NCBI GenBank assembly: GCA_033725935.1
Contig: MU867063.1
Coordinates: 739,694 to 803,693, forward strand
Source: Cladorrhinum sp. PSN259
Taxonomy: Eukaryota > Ascomycota > Sordariomycetes > Sordariales > Podosporaceae
DNA length: 64,000 bases
Reading direction: 5' to 3'
In this document: positions 44,641 to 56,127 of the stretch, piece after piece
How the letters are laid out: every line of letters starts with the position of its first letter
How positions within the stretch are numbered: position 1 is the stretch's first letter
Translations under genes and position numbers: made by a program
The notes under the pieces: model-generated
Database searches by the model: none
Seen by the model: only the letters and a program-made list of their open reading frames with translations
What the model was told of the DNA's origin: nothing

Positions 44641-46029
44641 GTCGCTCTTCTCGTTTCAAAGACGATGATGTCGGGTGAAGAGCGATGTCAATGGTCAAGC
44701 TTGCAGAAGCTGTGGAATTCCATCTCCAAAAGGACGAAGGCGTGACTTCCCCAAATTGAATGTCCGAAGTAAAACTACTGCTTTTGTCGTCATCACTTTG
44801 TACCCTTCCTGGTTGTGGCTGCAGTTAGTTCACAGATCCTCACGGTCTTCAAGTGGGATTGATTTGGACTCTCGGAAAGACCACGTCAGGATCACCAGCA
44901 AAGCAGGGTCACTGAGCATGTCATCACATACCTCACTTCCAACAGCCGCCAATGCTTGTTGACTCACGGGTTTTCTTTTGAGGTCATCACGAATCGTTTC
45001 AGTCAGTCTGTGGAACAGTGGTATCTTCTAAGCAACTAATGGCAGAAACACTTGTCGACATGCATCACTGCAAATTGATGTTTTCTTTGATTACAAACCT
45101 TCTGTTCCGGGTAACTAATGCCGTGAGTGTCAGATTTGTCCATGAAAGTCAAGTTTCTCAAAACTCATCCCATCTACCGTATATTGGTGATTCCCTGTCT
45201 GTGTAATCCCACAAGATCGGAGAATTAGGCGGTGAACAACACATGATCGACAGCCCGATCTGCAATGCCTGACATCTTGAAGGAACTTGGCACCAGGAGA
45301 AGGGGTCTTCAAGAGAAACCAGAACAGACCCGCAGATCCACCATGTCGGGACCGAGGACGATGGATGGGTGGAGACTGTGCATCTGAGATCGGGTTGTGC
45401 TTGCATGGCTTGAGCATGGTAACCACCCAACAATACAAGCGCTACGACCCCTCCACTGACCCGCCCAAACAGGGCTGCAGATTTGCGGATCAGTGTTTCC
45501 CCGTACTCTCATGCATCCATGCAATCGAGGGATTACAACGGCTTGTTCAGGCTATTTTAATCTGGAACCCACATGGAACATGAAAACTGCCAGTGAGTGC
45601 CAGTGAGTGCCAGTCGAGCATGCCATCAAATGAGGATATCGCAGCCTTCAGATCAGATTATTCTGTGCTACCATACAAGGACTGACCACCAGCTGGAAAG
45701 CATGTCCAACAGGAATATTCCGATAGACAGCCGACAAGTGAAACATTGAACAAGGGGACTTAAAGTTCTCCATAATTCCACGTTGTTTCTCTCGGGGAAT
45801 ATGTGAAAATCTTGTCTGCGTTCGTGGACTGCACGCTTTCTGTCAATTTGAGTTTGGTTCCCTGTGTTGGGTCGCTCTTCTCTTCTCTTTCATCCTAGTT
45901 CACCCCCTGTGTCGGCGAGCTTCCGTCAATTTGCGATTCTATCTGTTCTGAATCATCAAAAAAGTCGAAAACAACTTCACTGTCAGCCTCTACCGTTCGC
46001 CTGTTCTCTTTGAACATCGGGTTGCTACG
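44641..46029. other. 1.4 kb intergenic region
   Basis: No supported gene. A short tandem motif (GTGAGTGCCA, about 2.5 copies) lies at about 45591-45613. The right end, with CT-rich runs, is likely the promoter and leader of the receptor gene. Confidence 0.45.
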
Positions 46030-47767
46030 ATGGCTACACATCTATCCGGTGTAGTAACCCCACTCGGCCCTATATACTCAGACAACTCGGAGAACTCCCC
46101 CAACAGCTTGATCCCACTGCCGTGGGTGCTCACCCATGGGCTGGCTGCGGTTACTACTTTTGGATTTCTCAGCTTCCTGTCGACAATTTGGCTCTTCTGT
46201 TTTCTCACCTACCAATTTGTCAGCTGGCAAGTTAATGGGTCGCCTAACGACAACAACGACCATGATGCAGCGAGGGCAACATCCCCAGAACCAGATTTCG
46301 ATGTGGATGGCTTTCTTGTGCCCGCTTCCCGCGACTTCGACGGACGCGAAAGTAAGCAAGTTCAGAAAAGGGAGTCGTTTCTTCAGCGCCTCAGAAAGAA
46401 TCCCCCAAACCAGTTTCTCGTGTTGATCTACAACCTCCTCGTCGCCGATGTTCAACAATCGTTGGGTTGCCTTCTAAATATAACCTGGCTGGCGAGGCAT
46501 GGCCTCCATGTGGAGGATACAGCTTGTTGGGTACAGGGTTGGTTCTTATCCACCGGAAACCTGGCCTCAAGTCTTTTCATTTGCGCGATTGGATTCCACA
46601 CGTACTTGGGCGTCGTCAAGGATTACCGACTTCCATCACCAATCTTCTACACAATCATCCTCTTCCTTTGGGCATTCAATTACTTTAATGCTATTCTAGC
46701 AATTGCACTCACGAAAAACGGTGCAGAGAATGGCGGTCTGTTTGTCCGTGCTGGCGCATGGGTAAGTCTTCGTCCGGTGCCCTTATCTACACGCTCGTTG
46801 TCCTGCATAAACTAACAAGTACTGGCAGTGTTGGATCAACTCTGCCTACCAGGACCTCCGTCTCTATCTCCACTACCTCTGGATTTTCATTTCACTAGTC
46901 GTGACAGCCATTGTCTACCTGGTCATTGTCTTCCATCTCTACGTACGGAGTGAGAATGGCACCTCCGGAGGCGACGAAGGGCCAAAAGATCTGTCCGAGA
47001 GTCCTCCATCCCGAAGTTTTGAGCTTCGGCCACCTGCAACATCAGCACCGACTTCCTCGTCAATGCCCAAGTCGCTCCAACATATTCCTTCCATCGATAG
47101 CTTGAAGGAGAAAAGAGCAGCAATAACCACCTTTCTGCTCTACCCAGTAATCTACATCATCTGCACTGCGCCTTTGGTAGCATGCCGCCTCGCTTCAATG
47201 GCGGGTAACTCGGTACCTTTGTCTTGTTACTGTTTTGCGGGCGCAATGATCGCGTCTACTGGCTGGTTAGATGTTGTGTTGTACGCGAGCACCAGACGAG
47301 CAATTGTCTTCTCGGGAGAAAAGCCGCCCAGCCAGGATACTGGACTGCAAACTTTCACATTCATGACGGGAACTCTAAGGACGCCGCACAGGGAGTTTGG
47401 AAACGCTGTCTTTGTTGACGGTGGGAAGAAAAATTTGGCCGAGTCTGGTGGCATGTTGGTATGGGTGAGGACATGGTGCCCTCGATGGATGACTTTCAAG
47501 AAAACGGATAGGAAAGCGGGTGGTTTGAGCAGGCAGGGAAGTATACGCGGTGCTGCTGTGTCAATCAGGAATAGGAGCAGCCACAATGTTGGAGGCGGGA
47601 TCAATTTGCAAGGTTTTGGGATGGGAGACAATGGTTCAGTGTTTGGGAACGCCATTCAATGTGAGACTACAACAAGTGTTACTGTCGAGAATGCGGATGG
47701 AAACGGTAGAACTGACGAGGAGAGGAGAGGATCATGGTACGCCAGGGGAGTTAGAGTGGTTCGCTGA
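46030..47767 (+). CDS. Git3-like G-protein-coupled receptor, 2 exons
   Basis: Exons 46030-46761 and 46829-47767 join in phase 0 to 556 aa. Seven hydrophobic segments are visible: about residues 32-60, 120-148, 160-185, 198-222, 252-278, 345-370 and 378-400. A charged loop follows the first segment, and another long one rich in Ser and Pro lies between the fifth and sixth. The block NQFLVLIYNLLVADVQQS and a Cys-Trp pair after it, plus TGNLASSLFICAIGFHTYL, are typical of the fungal Git3/carbon-sensing receptor group. Such receptors sit in the plasma membrane and signal through a G-alpha subunit to adenylate cyclase. The C-terminal tail is long, basic and Gly/Ser-rich. The ligand is unknown. Confidence 0.85.
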
Positions 47768-48555
47768 CAGCGGAACAGTGTGGCTGTTGTGGCGAACATT
47801 TTCAAGGTATGTTGATGACATTGTTGGCCATAGCATCTGATATCAAGTTCGCTCTTTTTCCTAATTTCTTGATAGCTAGTCCGGCCAGACTTAGAGATCG
47901 GCCTCTTCTCAGGGAGCCTGTACTTATGTAATGTGTCACAATGAAATCCCGTTTTAATTCTGCACAGCTCCGTAACTGTCAGCAAATAATGTAACAGTTG
48001 GTGACTTTGGTGGGAATTGCCGGATCATGCACGCCAAGTGTAGGTGGTCTGGTTGTTGGTAGCATCAGGAGTTGAGCACAAGGCCCACACAACCAACCCA
48101 AAACAGGTTTGACAAATCTTTGCCATCACCCTCTCTCTCCCATTTCAGACTTCCCTATTGATTCCCTTTCAACTGAATAGTGGTTTAACATATCAAGTGG
48201 GTGAGCTTTTCTGATTCATAGTCCCTTCGGGTCTTGGAGCGCTATGGCTGGGGATCTTGACCTTGCTCCGAACCTAGATGACCCCTAGAAAAAGCAGTTT
48301 TAGACTTCGGTGTTACCCGACCAGGGGCCGCATTGGACGATCGACATAGAAAATCATCCAATAACATGGCAGAGAATCCAGGTGCCTAAACGGTTGACGC
48401 GCAGTGCGTGGGCTTACCCCCCGGCCTTGAATCTGTGTTTTCCAGAATCTGTCGTCCTCCCATATTTTCTTGCTCGACAGGTCATGTCGGCTCAACTTTG
48501 AATCCTGAAGCCTAAAGCAAGGCATGTAACAACAACCAAAACCATAAACAAAAGG
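47768..48555. other. Intergenic, about 0.8 kb
   Basis: 3' flank of the receptor gene and promoter of the next membrane-protein gene, both on the plus strand. Nothing else is recognised. Confidence 0.5.
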
Positions 48556-49927
48556 ATGGACTCAATACCGCCATTGCACACGATACCCCGTCGGCCGGTA
48601 GTAGTGGGCGTCCCCTCTACGCGGCCACCTTCCTTTGCGACATATCCTCCTTCGGTGTATCCTCAATCGGTTCAGTATGGCCCACAACCGTTAGAACGGC
48701 CACTAGAACTGCAACGCCCTCCTCCACTACTAGCAGTAGCGTCGTCTCCCTTGGGTCCCGCGATTGAGACCTCGTTTCCCATCGCACCCCTCCAGCGCAT
48801 CATCCCTTACTCGCCAGCATGGCATACCACCAAGATTATCCTCCGCTCACTGCTATTCTTGTTCGCACTAGTAGTGGTAGCATTGTGCGCCCTAACAGCT
48901 GTTCGGTTTCCGACTGACTACAGCGATGACAGGGGGGTGCAGGCTTGGGATGCTGTCCTGCCCGTCGTTGTTGTCCTTGATACGTACGATCTTGTCGAAC
49001 TTTTCACCTTTTGCATACGGTGGAGAATCAAACGGGGCATGCACCCTGGCGTGACGGTAGCGGGGGACCTCATCTGCTGTCTTGCCTGCGGCTTGGCCTT
49101 GACATTCAACATACATAATGCTACAGCGCAGCGGCTGAGGGCAATGCTTTGGTGTGTAGAGGGTCTTTTGGCTTTACTCTTGTGAGTTGGCCCCCGATTC
49201 TTCCCTAGTTATGCAAGACAAGACTTCCGCTGACCTCTGTTTCCATCTGCCTAGCGCCGGTCACTTTGTGCTTTTTGTCCGCGCTTGCATAGAAACCAAG
49301 CAAAGGAACCAGAGCAAAGACGACTCAACGGTCGCTTACGTCTACAGTCCCGCTGGGGGGAAACCGTTTCCCATCCTCGGCAAAGATTTGATTGAGCGTG
49401 AACGCGCATCTGAAGCTGGCTGGACCGCCGTCACCGGCGAGACGACTGCTGCCAGTCCCGAGTCGTTACAGCATGAGCAACACCAACAGTATGCTGGACA
49501 CGTAGCGTTCCCTCCATCTCTTGTAACAGTTAGCGGTCTTGGTCATCAGGCCTACGGATCGTCACTCCCACCGCCACCCTCTCCTTCAACTGCGCCACCG
49601 TCGGTTTATTGGCAGAACATGGCAGGATCAGGCAACGGATTTGAAGGCTACAGAGGCCCAGCTCCAGCAGAGTCGGAGGCGTGTGAAACAGCAACTGTTG
49701 GTGGGTCAAGTTCGACGCCGCCATTGCCCAAGGACACGAATGATGCACCGCGGAGTCCAAATAAGAATAGAACGCCGAATCAAAAGGAAATAATTCCGCC
49801 AGAAATAATGGCCGAGTATTACGGGAGGATTCAAAGCACACCAACGGAGAGTTCTTATGGACATGACAGGATAGGTGGTTCTTCTCAGTATCCTCCGGAC
49901 AAGCCCAAGGGCTCGGAGGCTCCATAG
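48556..49927 (+). CDS. Four-transmembrane-segment protein of unknown function, 2 exons
   Basis: Exons 48556-49181 and 49255-49927 join to 432 aa; the intron falls inside the last membrane segment (LLALL|FAGHFVLF). The N-terminal 90 residues are Pro-rich and probably cytoplasmic. Four hydrophobic segments follow at about 95-118, 133-155, 172-190 and 200-222. The layout resembles the fungal MARVEL-like membrane proteins, but I see no specific signature. The C-terminal half is hydrophilic, rich in Ser, Pro and Gln, with an IIPPEIMAEYYGR motif near the end. Function unknown; the topology is clear, the family is not. Confidence 0.75.
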
Positions 49928-50917
49928 TAGGGGCGCTGGGGGGTAAAGACGATATTTTCTTTGGAACGGCATTTGGATAGATGAAAAATTGGAAATGAGT
50001 TTTTCGACTTTAAAGTAATGGTTTTTATTCCGGGGGGTTTATTATATTCAGACGCCTTGGATCACTTGGGGCTTGGTTTTAGACGGTCTGCTTGAAATAT
50101 CTTCGCATGGGAATTCTGATTCAGTGAGACATGATTTTGGAAGGCATCAGAGAAGAAAGGTCTTTTTTTTGGGAGAGAGAGTTTAATCCGGTCCCCAACG
50201 TGCATAATAATACACATAGTTTAATCATAAAGTCTGGTGTCTGACGTAAGTTACATTGTCTGTATGTTGTTTAATCTGAATCCTGCGAATATAGGCACCT
50301 ACCTATTAAGCTCTAAAAGACCAGATAGAGCATGTGTAAATCGCCTTATTTAAACATCAATGCTAGCAGAAAAATCCAAACAAAAGAACCGGGTATCCAA
50401 TTGTTCTCCTCACAATCTTGCATCATCTAAACCAATTAAATTGAACAAGCGTACTACTAAGCAAAGACGAAAGAAGCTAAGAAAACACCTCCACTAATAA
50501 CAGACACAAACAACAACACTACATGCATGTACTGATCTATCCCACTTTTATCCTGAACCATTCCCATGATGTTATTCCCTCATCCTGAAATCATAACCTT
50601 ATTCACTATATACAAACACTTTATTTTGACTCATCTTCTCCCCAGATAATCAAAAACGCCGAAACACAAACACCGTGCTGCAGTGGCACCCTGGTAAGCT
50701 ACTAGTATAGAACAGAACGGCGAGGGAACTACAATCACGTGCATACCTAGGTTTGTCATATTCAATCGCAGCTAGGTGCCACTGTGCTACGTACTGTCAA
50801 CCCATGTCTTGAAACGATCATGGTTACTAAATACAATCTAATTCTTGAACGGTTGTTAGCGCGGTACACGCCCAATTCACACTTTCCTATGCCTATTTCT
50901 CTTATTTATACGCCCAT
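49928..50917. other. Gene-free region left of the minisatellite
   Basis: AT-rich sequence with no open frame of note. It leads into the tandem repeats starting at about 50918. Confidence 0.5.
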
Positions 50918-51055
50918 TCAGCTTCTGTTAATGCATTCTTAATTCTTTTCTATGTATATTCGGCTTCTATTAATGCATTCCTAACTCTTTTCTACGCATA
51001 TTCGGCCTCTGCTCATGTATTCTTAACTCCTTTCTATGTATATTCGGCTTCTATC
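50918..51055 (+). repeat. 42-bp minisatellite, left block (about 3.3 units)
   Basis: Three full 42-bp units and the first 12 bases of a fourth. Each unit, read on the plus strand, encodes 14 residues of the pattern SASINAFLTPFYVY. The series stops abruptly at about 51055 and resumes at 51275. Confidence 0.85.
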
Positions 51056-51274
51056 TTTGTTAATTCAGAGCGTCATCGGGCATAACCGGAAGAAAAAATA
51101 ACCCGAATAATAATGAAATAATTATACACACTTTATCTGCGCATGGCTCGATTGATAAGGCACGACTCGGTCGCAGGCGCCACGATAACGCCCACAACCA
51201 AGATCTCGCGATAACTTCAACTGTCGCCAGATGTGGTGATAAGGCCAGCTGCCAGGGCATGTGCCCTGGGCGCT
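51056..51274. other. About 220-bp unrelated segment interrupting the minisatellite
   Basis: Sequence with no similarity to the repeat unit, of higher GC content in its right part. The 11 bases CGGCTTCTATT/C of the repeat unit are found on both sides. I see no terminal inverted repeats. It may be an insertion or an ancestral spacer. Confidence 0.55.
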
Positions 51275-51778
51275 TCGGCTTCTATTAATGCATTCTTAAT
51301 TTCTTTTTACGCTTATTTAGCTTCTGTTAATCTATTCCTAACTCCTTTTTATGTATATTCGGCTTCTGTTTATGCATTCTTAAGTGCTTTCTACGTATAT
51401 TCGGCTTCTATTAATGCATCCTTAATTCCTTTCTATGCCTATTCAGCTTTTATTAATGCATCCCTGACTTCTTTCTACGCATATTCGGCTTCTATTAATG
51501 CATTCTTAACTCTTTTCTACGTATATTCAGCTTCTGCTTATGCATTCTTAACTCCTTTCTATGTATATTCGGCTTCTATTAATGCATTCTTAACTCCTTT
51601 TTTTGCCTATTCAGCTTCTGTTAATGCATTCCTAACTCCTTTCTACGCATACTCGGCTTCTATTAATGCATTCCTAATTCCTTTTTATGCTTATTTAGCT
51701 TTTATTAATGTATTCCTGACTTCTTTTTATGTATATTCAGCTTCTTTTAATGCATTCCTGACTTTTTTCTACGCATAT
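51275..51778 (+). repeat. 42-bp minisatellite, right block (12 units)
   Basis: Twelve consecutive 42-bp units without a stop codon in one frame, coding for 14-residue hydrophobic/aromatic repeats (consensus SASINAFLTPFYAY). The frame has no ATG before the repeat (the open frame begins at GTG codons), so I treat it as a repeat, not as a gene. Unit-to-unit differences are mostly single bases. Confidence 0.9.
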
Positions 51779-51781
51779 TAG

Positions 51782-52114
51782 ATATCCCGACCTGTATAGG
51801 TATCTAATACCTTACGGTTTGTATCTTTGCTTGGCTTCCATACCTTATTTCTGTTCTTTGTTTTATGGGGCATGTACCGAGCTAACAAACGTTCAAGCAT
51901 TAGATTGTAGTGCATGTTTTATACATTATTTCTTCCCAGTATGTGTTTACTTGGTTCTATATAAGTTGGCTACATGTGATATACAACTTCCGCTAGACTG
52001 GAAACGGTAATACAGTACCATGCCTCTGTCATATTAACCGACCATCATCAATCCTAATCCCCACCCCAGTAGTACTAATCAAGTCGTACTAATCCACCAA
52101 TGTTCTCTTAGCAT
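51782..52114. other. Intergenic right of the minisatellite
   Basis: About 330 bases of AT-rich DNA up to the stop codon of the first paralogous orphan gene. Nothing recognised. Confidence 0.5.
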
Positions 52115-53107
52115 CTAGACAGTTGCAAAATCTGCATGTCGGAGTAGCTTCTTCGTCCTCTTATCCAGTGGATACTTCTCGAGGCGGTCCGAGTCTCCAA
52201 ACTTCATGTTGTGCGTGACGCTAAATGTTCCTGAAAGGCGAAGCAATTTCTGAGTTTCGTCCCATTCGGCCAACACGTCGTGAGTTGGGGTCAACGCAAC
52301 CACGTATTGTGGCCAGTAGCGCCGGTCATCCTCACGGTCATGCACCCCTGCCTGGGGATAAACCAACTCGGCTAAACCTGTGGGAGGAGAGTCAAATAGC
52401 CCTCTGAAGTCGTCCTGGCATATCTTCCAGCGTTGATCTCGATTGTTCTCGACTTCCAAGACCAGAAGTGCGCCATCCAAGCCTATTGTGCTGAGGTCCA
52501 ATTGGCACGCCCAGTCCCCATCTCCAGCCTGGTTCAAACTCTTTCAACAACAACGCATGTTAGTAATATGTCTCAGAAAGACCAAGTGGGAAGGAAATAT
52601 TTGTTCTCCTACCTCTGCTTGAAGAGAGCGCCCAACCAGTAGACCTAGGAATCGGCGAATTGCTTTCAGGGCTTGTTCGAGTCTGCGATACGCGGTTTCT
52701 CTTAACTCGTTCGCGCGGGCCAGGGCTTCGTGGTACGTGACGTAGAGTGTCGTTTCGGCCAAGTGTGCCTGCACCTTCCCCGCATCTTCGCGCTGAAGTG
52801 GTTGGGTCAAGGTGCTTATATGTCGCAGGCACTTGAGACAAAATTCAACCACGACGTATGGGTCGAAACAATACTCGTCAGATGGGTCGAAGTCTGGCCC
52901 GTACAGATGGTAGCTCCAGCCAAATGTCCTAAAAAACATAACGGCATCTTCAAGTCGAGGACTGAAGTAGAAAGCACTGAGATCCCAGTCCCAGTCTGTT
53001 GAAATGAACGCTGATTTAGTAAATGTACCTCGCATCAGCGGAGCAGAAAGGTGACGACACAAGTCGCGGCAGCAAATAACTTCAAGTTCTGGACTGGAAT
53101 CAGCCAT
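52115..53107 (-). CDS. Hypothetical protein, paralogue A of a tandem pair, 2 exons
   Basis: Exons 53107-52613 and 52540-52115 join in phase 0 to 306 aa. The second exon encodes LNQAGDGDWACQLDL, LLVLEVENNRDQRW, HDVLAEWDETQKLLRLSGTFSV and LLRHADF. The same blocks recur, at the same exon position, in the neighbouring gene at 53705-54572, so the two are paralogues. The start is chosen at MADSSPELE, which parallels MSDSNPP of the other copy. The first exon codes for a helical, Arg/Leu-rich region (ANELRETAYRRLEQALKAIRR). No signal peptide, membrane segment or known domain is seen. Function unknown. Confidence 0.68.
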
Positions 53108-53704
53108 GTTTCTAGTAGCAGCTTGTGGCCGCGAGGATCGAAAGATGAGGTCAAAACTGAGTCGCAGGATTGCGCGGAGGCGAAGAGGAGGAGCGAAGAA
53201 GTAGAGGGAGAAAGAAGTAGAGGGAGAAAGAAGTAGAGGGAAAAAGAAATAGAGGGACGCCAAATTCGGCCAGATATTTCAAGTTCAGGACCTGTGAAAC
53301 TAGATCAAAAGTTTTCCGCTGCGAGGGGCTACCTAGTGAACGGGTGGCTCGGCGGGTATGGTTGTCAGCCCAGAGGGTGCGTGTTGCGAGCATTTGATAA
53401 GATGGGATGAACATCGATGCCCCTAGTACATGTAGTTCTGCGGGTCATAGTTAAGCACAGTGTCAGCCAAAATGAAAGGACCTCTGTTAACAAAGCAGAT
53501 TGTGTAGAGCGTGATGCTCCCTCGTCGTTGATAGGATCAACTTCATCTACTCTAGTAATGCTCAATCAACGCTGATACCGCAGTGGGCAACGTATTATAT
53601 CAACATAAAGGTACCTCGCTAACTGTATAATGTCTTGGTCTTGTCGTCCTCATTGTCATTCTTGACCACTAATACCCATATTATCAAGTCAGCCCCACCA
53701 GTAC
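53108..53704. other. Intergenic between the paralogous pair
   Basis: Upstream region of paralogue A and 3' flank of paralogue B. It contains a short tandem repeat at 53197-53257. The part at 53255-53290 resembles the upstream region of paralogue B near 54690-54720, so the duplication included promoter sequence. Confidence 0.5.
53197..53257. repeat. 16-bp tandem repeat, about 3.8 copies
   Basis: Unit AGAAGTAGAGGGAGAA, two identical copies, one with a single change and a partial fourth. It lies about 90-150 bases upstream of the paralogue A start. Confidence 0.85.
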
Positions 53705-54572
53705 TTAGATCACGCCCTGGAAACTCGCATGCCGGCACAATGTCTTCCACCGGCGGTACTTGTCATTCCTGACGATACTGAAAGTTCCAGAGAGTTCTAG
53801 CATTTTGTGTGCGTCGTCCCATTTGGCTATGACGTTATGGCGCAATCCAATCTTGAATGCATAGGGATTCATATCGCCATACTGTTGTTGTATTCTTGGG
53901 GTGACCATTCGAGCATAAGCCAAACTAGACCATCGACAGCGAATAACCTCATCGAAGGTGGCGGTGTCCATTTCCCAGCGGTGATTCTCGTTATCCTCGA
54001 CATCTAGCACCAGAAGAACCAAGCTCAATTTGTGGAAATGCATCTCGCATTTCCAGCCCGCATCTCCCTCCTTATTCAACCGCTTCGAACATGTGATCAG
54101 TAATTATTCAGGGTGGCGAATGCGTATCTTCTTACCCTTGCGTCGAAGCTAAACTTGACAGCGGTGCTCAGTTTCAAACGAAAAATAGCCAGGGCCGCGT
54201 TGTACTTTCTTTCTATGCATTCTCTCCACTCTCTTACACGAGAGACTACAACCGCCCGAATTCCCGGCATCAACTTCACCTCTTCGCGTTCCAAGACCTG
54301 CAACAAGTCATCAAGCCATTCCGCGGGCCGCTCGTTGATGCAGTATGCGAGGACCTCGTTCAGGGGGACATCGGGTTCAGAAAATAGGGGATTCTTAAGA
54401 CCTGCTAGCAAAAATGCATCAATTTCTTCAAGTTGAAGATGCGAAACTGTGCTCTCTGAAACAGATGGGTCCGAAACTGCGAAAGAATATCAGTGTCCGT
54501 TCGATTACAGTAACAGCAGCAGTGTTGCAGAAAATGAAGTATGTGATCACCTGGTGGGTTCGAGTCGGACAT
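53705..54572 (-). CDS. Hypothetical protein, paralogue B of a tandem pair, 3 exons
   Basis: Exons 54572-54551, 54476-54136 and 54082-53705 join to 246 aa. The last exon (LNKEGDAGWKCEM, LVLLVLDVEDNENHRWEM, HNVIAKWDDAHKMLELSGTFSIV, LCRHASF) matches the last exon of paralogue A block by block, and both use the same intron position just before it. The middle exon has DAFLLAGLKNPLF and a charged helical part (REWRECIERKYNAALAIFR). It lacks the roughly 60 residues by which A is longer. No known domain is found; function unknown. Both genes read toward the minisatellite. Confidence 0.65.
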
Positions 54573-55031
54573 CTTTGCAACTGCAGTCCGTGGTCGCGAG
54601 TTTTCGTACTGGAAGTTTGATCTTGAAGTTTGCGTTGCCGAACGAAGAGGAGGCCGGGAGGAAGAGAGGAGAAAAAGAGAACTGGGTGGCTCCATAAAGT
54701 TTGGCCAGTCTTGAAAGTCATCCAAAATTGAGGAGGTGGTGGAGGGCCGTCATTATGGTAACGGGTAGGGACGTAGTAGGTAACGCAGCAGGCAGGCACT
54801 TGTATTCTTGACAAGACAAGAAACTGTGGGTTTAAATATGGATTTTAATGTTGAGAGCCGCCAAGGTTCAATGACAGGCACACGTCAAGCCATGCAGTGG
54901 ATGGAGTCTTGGAAACTCAATATTTCGTGGCTGCCAAAACCACAGACAAACTCTTCTTCCCGAATCCCGATTGCTGGTCCATTCATCAGCAACCAACTTT
55001 ACAACCAACACCTTCCAACCGACTCATTACC
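54573..55031. other. Divergent region upstream of paralogue B and the DUF3669 gene
   Basis: Contains the left copy of a diverged direct repeat (54751-54850). The long open frame starting at 54808 reads through here in the wrong frame for the DUF3669 protein. Confidence 0.5.
54751..54850 (+). repeat. Left copy of a diverged direct repeat
   Basis: Shares ACGTAGTAG, TAACGCAGC, CAGGC, TTCTTGACAA and GTGGGTTT.AATATG in the same order with 56264-56358. Identity is roughly three quarters or more by eye, with small gaps. Confidence 0.75.
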
Positions 55032-56127
55032 ATGCTTGTGGACTCCCCACACAAAACCTCGGAAATCACCATCGCCCAATCCCCCACACCTCTTCAGCGG
55101 ATCGGATATGGCTCCTGTGGCAGCGTCTGGGCAGACACATCACGCTACCCCGACATCGACCACTGCGAGTCTGCACTTGTTCTCAAACGTGCAGACGGCC
55201 TGCCGGACCGCTCAATCGAGAACGAAGCCAATACACACAAGCATATCATGTCCTGCATCGAAGCCTCTGGAGACCTCCATGGCTCGAACGCTTTCAGCTC
55301 CTCTTTCTACGTCAATATTCCAACCCACACTGCGTTCCTCAATCCCGGAACACCAACATGGGGCGATATCCTCCCTCGACTACCCGCCGGCTCCAACCCC
55401 TGCCAGGCTTTGGTCAGCGAGCGCATTCTGCCTCTGCCTCGCGCGGTCAAAGTTGATCGTGGAGCGATTCTGGAACGGCCCGGCGGATAAGATGGATTCC
55501 ATCATCGACGACAAAAGAAACGAACACTGCTTGATACGTCCATATCTCGGCCGTCGCCGCACCGGAGCCAACAGCACGGGAGGACACAGACGGAGCATGC
55601 TCAGATCAATCAGTCTTCGCAACTACCCCCTCCACATTGACCAGATGGAGGCGCTTGGGCTTCCCACCCACGAATACGCGAGCGCAATGGCCGATGCTCT
55701 CGCCTTCTTGCTTTGGGTTGCCGAAATCGACGCTTGCGATGTGGAGTACGTTCTCGCCCGGCCTCGATCGGGAAACGCATCCCTCGGAACTCACTGCTTC
55801 ACCGGCAGCTCACTGGGACCCCATGCGCTATGGGTTCTCGATTTCGACTGCTGTAAGCCGCTCCCCATGACACTCGAAGGTGTCCATTGCGTAGTCGAAC
55901 GGTTTTGGCGCAACGACCCGTTCTACCCCAACCCTGATACAAAATGTGAGGAGGATGAGTTGCTTTGGGCGATATTCAGGGGTCGGTTTCTCGACACCAG
56001 TGGCAAGATCATGGCTTCCAAGGAGGATCATCGAGACATCTTGGATCTGCCAGAACAGTTCATAAAGAGAATCATAAAGACGACTGGGATGTACTCGAAG
56101 GGTGTTCCGACGGATTCACCGACGTAG
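55032..56127 (+). pseudogene. DUF3669-domain protein gene with a one-base frameshift
   Basis: Two overlapping plus-strand frames make up one protein family. The first (from ATG at 55032) encodes QRIGYGSCGSVWA, CESALVLKRADG, ENEANTHKHIMSC and SERILPLPRAVK. The second continues from about 55453 with LIVERFWNGPADKMDSI, CLIRPYLGRRR, SLRNYPLHIDQMEALGL, YASAMADALAFLLW, VEYVLARPR and LWVLDFDCCKPLPM. These are the DUF3669 blocks known from many ascomycete proteins, often annotated as zinc-finger-like. The switch occurs at about 55450-55452, where one extra G breaks the frame; no intron fits because both sides are conserved and contiguous. It is either a recent pseudogene or a sequencing error. The gene is flanked by direct repeats. 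Confidence 0.75.

Noticed and set aside
51233..51781. 182-codon repeat frame as a protein-coding gene
   Set aside because: No ATG opens it, it consists only of the 42-bp repeat, and the left repeat block shows the same sequence without a continuous frame. Kept as a repeat.
53151..53414. 87-codon hydrophobic minus-strand frame
   Set aside because: It is mainly the translation of the 16-bp tandem repeat upstream of paralogue A.
54808..55450. Long plus-strand frame running into the DUF3669 frame
   Set aside because: In this part the conserved DUF3669 N-terminal blocks lie in another frame; the Ser/Pro/His-rich translation is an out-of-frame shadow.
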